Shown: piece after piece, positions 61,032 to 64,000 of the stretch
How the letters are laid out: every line of letters starts with the position of its first letter
Position numbering within the stretch: position 1 is the first letter of the stretch
DNA from: Micromonospora chersina
Lineage (GTDB): Bacteria; Actinomycetota; Actinomycetes; Mycobacteriales; Micromonosporaceae
Length of the DNA: 64,000 nucleotides
NCBI RefSeq assembly: GCF_900091475.1
Contig: NZ_FMIB01000002.1
Span: 682,001-746,000, forward strand
Direction: 5' to 3'
Program-made: the position numbers and the translations under genes
Notes under the pieces: model-generated
Told to the model about the DNA's origin: nothing
Seen by the model: the letters and a program-made list of their open reading frames with translations, nothing else
The model's database searches: none

Positions 61032-61421
61032 ATGACGGTGACCGAAGAGACCACCCCGATCTCCCACTACGAGCGCATCGGCGGCGCCGCCGCGGTGAAG
61101 GCCGCGGTGGAGCTGTTCTACGACAAGGTGCTGGCCGACCCGGACCTGGCCGGCTACTTCACCGACGTGAACATGCCCGAGCAGCGGCGGCACCTGGCGT
61201 TGATGCTGGCGGTGGTGCTGGGCGGCCCGAACGAGTACGCCGGTCGGGGGCTCGCCGAGGCGCACCAGCCGCTGAACATCCCGGTGGCGCACTACGTGAA
61301 GGTCGGTGAGCACCTGACGGCGACCCTTGTGGAGCTGGGCGTGCCGGCCGACGTGATCGCCGACGTGCACGTGGTGCTCGGCCAGGTGCAGGACCAGGTC
61401 GTGTCCGCGGGGAACGCCTGA
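61032..61421 (+). CDS. glbN: Group 1 truncated hemoglobin
   Basis: The 129-residue protein matches trHbN-type globins: SHYERIGGAAAVKAAVELFYDKVLADPDLAGYF in pieces, the proximal-His region AEAHQPLNIPVAHY and a short C-terminal helix. Such globins oxidise nitric oxide to nitrate using bound oxygen or handle oxygen under low tension. ATG 61032 follows GGAAGGA. The next gene starts 2 bp after the stop, so the two are one operon. Confidence 0.92.
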   Translation: MTVTEETTPISHYERIGGAAAVKAAVELFYDKVLADPDLAGYFTDVNMPEQRRHLALMLAVVLGGPNEYAGRGLAEAHQPLNIPVAHYVKVGEHLTATLVELGVPADVIADVHVVLGQVQDQVVSAGNA

Positions 61422-61423
61422 GC

Positions 61424-62575
61424 GTGGACGCGGCGCGGCTCAAGCAGAGCTGGTCCCTGGTCGCCGCGCACGGCGACCAGGTTCCGCTCTACTTCTATTC
61501 GACGCTGTTCCTGGCGCATCCGGAGACCCGGCAGATGTTCCCCACGAACATGGCGGGGCAGCGGGACCGCCTGGTGAACGCGCTGGGGCACATCGTGTCG
61601 CACGTGGATCAGGTGGACCGGCTGGTCGGGTTCCTCCAGGACCTCGGCGCGGATCACCGCAAGTTCGCGGTGCGCGCCGAGCACTACCCGGCGGTCGGTG
61701 AGGCGCTGCTGGCGACGTTGCGGCACTTCAGCGGCGAGGCGTGGACCGATGAGCTGGCGGCCGACTGGGCGGCCGCGTACGGGTTGGTCGCGCAGGTGAT
61801 GATGGACTCGGCGCAGGCGGCGGAGGCGAAGTCGCCGCCGTGGTGGGTGGCGGAGATTCTCGCGCACGAGCGGCGTACGTTCGACGTGGCGGTGTTGACG
61901 GTGCGGCCGCAGTACCTGCTGCCGTTCAACCCGGGCCAGTCGATCGGGGTGTCCCACCCGGCGGTGCGGTCGTGGCGGTACTACTCCCCGGCGAACGCGC
62001 CCCGCCCGGACGGGACGTTGGAGCTGCACGTGCGGGCCGCGCCGGGTGGCGCGGTGTCGTCGCGGCTGGTGTACGGGTGCGCGGTCGGCGACCAGTTGCA
62101 CCTGGCCGCGCCGGTGGGTGACCGGTTGACGTTGTGGCAGGCCGGGTCGTCGGATCTGCTGCTGCTGGCCGGTGGCACCGGCTGGGCGCCGGTGAAGGCC
62201 CTGCTGGAGCAGGTCGCGGCGGAGGGTGCGGGCCGCCGGGTGGACCTGTACGTGGGGGCCCGGTCCCGGCTGGAGTTCTACGACAGCGAGGCGATCGACA
62301 AGTTCGCTGCCTCGTACCCGTGGCTGCGGGTGACGTACGTGGCCGGGTCGGATCCGCGCCGGCCGGGTGAGTTCATGCAGGTCGCCGACCAGGTTCTCGC
62401 CGACGGGGACTGGCGGTCCCGGCACGTGTTCGTGTGCGGCTCCGACGAGATGGTGAGCCATTCGGTGGCCGCGCTGACCGGTGCCGGCTATCAGCCGGGT
62501 CAGCTGCACCACGAGGGTTTCGGCAAGCACTGGTACGGGCCGGCCTGGCGGACGGCGACGGAGGTGACTCAATGA
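61424..62575 (+). CDS. hmp: Flavohemoglobin-like globin/reductase
   Basis: The 383-residue protein has a globin domain (about 1-135; LKQSWSLVAAHGDQVPLYFYSTLFLAHPETRQMFP in pieces, proximal His in VRAEHYPAVGEALL). An FAD/NAD ferredoxin-reductase module follows (about 150-383; WRYYSPAN for FAD, LLLAGGTGWAPVKALLEQ for NAD, VFVCGSDEMV). It would detoxify nitric oxide with NAD(P)H as electron source. GTG start 2 bp after glbN; the stop overlaps the DivIVA gene. Two NO-type globins in one operon suggest a dedicated NO response. Confidence 0.92.
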   Translation: MDAARLKQSWSLVAAHGDQVPLYFYSTLFLAHPETRQMFPTNMAGQRDRLVNALGHIVSHVDQVDRLVGFLQDLGADHRKFAVRAEHYPAVGEALLATLRHFSGEAWTDELAADWAAAYGLVAQVMMDSAQAAEAKSPPWWVAEILAHERRTFDVAVLTVRPQYLLPFNPGQSIGVSHPAVRSWRYYSPANAPRPDGTLELHVRAAPGGAVSSRLVYGCAVGDQLHLAAPVGDRLTLWQAGSSDLLLLAGGTGWAPVKALLEQVAAEGAGRRVDLYVGARSRLEFYDSEAIDKFAASYPWLRVTYVAGSDPRRPGEFMQVADQVLADGDWRSRHVFVCGSDEMVSHSVAALTGAGYQPGQLHHEGFGKHWYGPAWRTATEVTQ

Positions 62576-63258
62576 GTGCGAGCCCGATCAGCAGGTACGA
62601 GGCGGGTCAGGTGACCGGTGGTGGGGCGCAGGTGCGTCTCACCGCGGACCGGGTGCGCCGGTGGGAGTTCGGGTCGGCGTCGTTCACCCGCCGCGGCTAC
62701 GACCACGCCGACGTGGACCGGTTCCGGATGCAGGTGGCCGACGAGCTGGATCTGCTGGCCACGCAGCTGGCGAATCTGCGGGCGGAGAACGAGCGGCTCA
62801 ACGACCACCTGGAGCTGCACCGGCACGGGGTGATCCCGAGCGCCGACAACGCGGCGGCGGTGCCGGCGGCGAAGGAGGTGAACCTGCTGTCGGCGGCGCA
62901 GCGGGAGGCCGAGCAGATCATCGCGCAGGCCCACGACTACGCCCGCCGGGTCGCCGAGTACGCCCGGATGCAGTACGAGAGCTACATGCGGGCCGCGGCG
63001 GAGGAGGCGAAGCAGGAGGCCGAGCGGGCCGTGACGGAGTACCGCAGCTCCGCCGGGGTGAACTTCGACGACTCGGTGGCGACCCGGGAGGCGCTGCGGA
63101 TCTTCGGCGAGATGATGATCTCGCACATGCAGGCGGCGGCCCGGCATCTGGACGACGGCAGCGAGCAGTTGGCGCGGACGATGGAGCGGATCGCCCGGGA
63201 GGCCCCGGGCGTCGGCGCGGGCCAGCCGCAGGCGGCGCTGCCGCGCCACCACCGCTGA
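62572..63258 (+). CDS. DivIVA-domain coiled-coil protein
   Basis: The 228-residue protein has a DivIVA N-terminal motif (SASFTRRGYDHADVDRFRMQVADELDLL in pieces), a coiled coil (LRAENERLNDHLEL) and a second long helical region (QREAEQIIAQAHDYARRVAEYAR, EEAKQEAERAVTEYR). It lacks a membrane segment and could localise to curved or polar membrane. ATG overlaps the flavohemoglobin stop by ATGA, so it is the third gene of the globin operon, an unexpected pairing. Confidence 0.85.
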   Translation: MSASPISRYEAGQVTGGGAQVRLTADRVRRWEFGSASFTRRGYDHADVDRFRMQVADELDLLATQLANLRAENERLNDHLELHRHGVIPSADNAAAVPAAKEVNLLSAAQREAEQIIAQAHDYARRVAEYARMQYESYMRAAAEEAKQEAERAVTEYRSSAGVNFDDSVATREALRIFGEMMISHMQAAARHLDDGSEQLARTMERIAREAPGVGAGQPQAALPRHHR

Positions 63259-63363
63259 GCCGCCCCCGCTCATGCGGGCGGCGGTCCGGCCCGACCGGGG
63301 GGCGACCCGGGAGGGCCGGACCGTCACCGCGGCGCGGGCGGCGCGGGCGGCTCCGCCGGCCGG

Positions 63364-64000
63364 TCAGCCGGCGGCGCCGCGGACCGCCTCGGCCAGCGGG
63401 GTTTCCCCGCCGACCAGCTCCAGGGTGAGCCCGGCGGTGTCCGGGGCGTCCAGCAGGGCCAGCAGCACCCGGGCCACGTCGGCGCGGGTGACCGCGCCGG
63501 GGTCGACGTGCCGGGCCAGGGTGATCCGGCCGACCGCCGTGTCGTCGGTGAGCCGGCCGGGGCGCAGCACTGTCACGTCGAGGTCCCGGGCCGTGACGTC
63601 GTCCTCGGCGGCCTTCTTCGCCCGCAGGTAGGCCGCCCACACCTCGTCGGTGCCGGCCCTCGGGGGCCGGTCCACGCCCATCGAGGAGACCAGCAGGTAG
63701 CGGCGGACCCCGGCGCGTTGCGCGGCGTCGGCGAGCAGCACGGCCGCGGCCCGGTCGACGGTGTCCTTGCGGGCGGCGCCGCTGCCCGGGCCCGCCCCGG
63801 CGGCGAAGACCACCGCGTCGGCGCCCGTCAGGTGCCCGGCGACGGTGTCGACGTCGGTGTGCTCCAGGTCGCAGACGACGGGTTCCGCTCCGGCGGCGCG
63901 CAGCGCGGCCGCGTGGTCGGGGTTGCGGATCAACCCGACGGCGGTGTCGCCGCGGCCGGCGAGTTCCCGCTCCAGCAGTTTGGCGATCTTCCCGTGGCCT
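63364..64000 (-). CDS. NAD(P)-binding atypical SDR oxidoreductase (partial)
   Basis: The gene runs off the window end; about 212 residues are visible. Reading from the edge it gives GHGKIAKLLERELAGRGDTAVGLIRNPDHA, then AGADAVVFAAGAGPGSG, YLLVSSMGVDRP and the active-site-like YLRAKKAAEDDVTARDLDVTVLRPGRL. This is an NmrA/UPF-type SDR with the usual first GxxGxxG cut off by the boundary. Function is probably a redox sensor or reductase of unknown substrate. Confidence 0.85.
   Translation of the reverse strand, partial: GHGKIAKLLERELAGRGDTAVGLIRNPDHAAALRAAGAEPVVCDLEHTDVDTVAGHLTGADAVVFAAGAGPGSGAARKDTVDRAAAVLLADAAQRAGVRRYLLVSSMGVDRPPRAGTDEVWAAYLRAKKAAEDDVTARDLDVTVLRPGRLTDDTAVGRITLARHVDPGAVTRADVARVLLALLDAPDTAGLTLELVGGETPLAEAVRGAAG

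Overview
The window is high-GC DNA with many GTG starts, 4-bp ATGA/GTGA gene overlaps and mycothiol, GarA, FtsR and DivIVA genes. This points to a filamentous actinobacterium. Micromonosporaceae, probably Micromonospora, is the best fit, but this is inferred from gene content and style, with no database search. No prophage, insertion sequence, CRISPR array or rRNA was seen. Most of the window reads as ordinary chromosome.

Layout. 0.4-5.3 kb: an amino-acid exporter and B3/B4 (tRNA-editing-like) pair divergent from a MocR regulator, then a WYL regulator divergent from two small genes. 5.3-9.3 kb: a TetR repressor divergent from a Baeyer-Villiger monooxygenase, short-chain dehydrogenase and hydrolase operon, with a long palindrome over the promoter. 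9.3-15 kb: LtrA, a family 2 glycosyltransferase, CapA, a GntR/transporter pair and DoxX. 15.1-16.9 kb: S-(hydroxymethyl)mycothiol dehydrogenase with a metallo-beta-lactamase-fold partner (formaldehyde detoxification). 16.9-19.1 kb: TrmO and two MEDS-domain signalling proteins in one minus-strand operon. 19.7-20.8 kb: an unusually short Rho. 22.6-24.4 kb and 35 kb: three paralogous secreted lysozyme-like proteins, each behind GGAAT-N18/19-GTT promoter(s) of the SigR/SigH/SigE class; two share a long conserved leader. 24.5-34.5 kb: secreted phosphatases, a drug exporter, oxidoreductases and a nucleotidyltransferase pair.

35.9-46.2 kb is the highlight, a selenocysteine locus. A formate dehydrogenase catalytic subunit carries an in-frame UGA (36530-36532) followed by a bacterial-type SECIS hairpin. 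After it come a four-cluster iron-sulfur subunit, an NrfD-type membrane subunit, an OFA-family transporter, tRNA-Sec(UCA), selA and selB. The locus therefore holds both a selenoprotein and most of the machinery that decodes it; selD is not in the window.

46.2-54.1 kb: membrane proteins, a CNNM/CorC-like protein, an HhH DNA-repair-like protein, a universal stress protein, a methyltransferase and a SpoIIE-phosphatase/MarR pair. 54.4-60.6 kb: a conserved actinobacterial block (CDP-alcohol phosphatidyltransferase, DUF881, small basic protein, DUF881, GcvH, GarA, FtsR, DUF151 nuclease, MerR) whose order matches, from memory, M. tuberculosis Rv1822-Rv1830. 61.0-63.3 kb: truncated hemoglobin, flavohemoglobin and DivIVA-domain protein in one operon. 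The window ends inside an NAD(P)-binding oxidoreductase gene.
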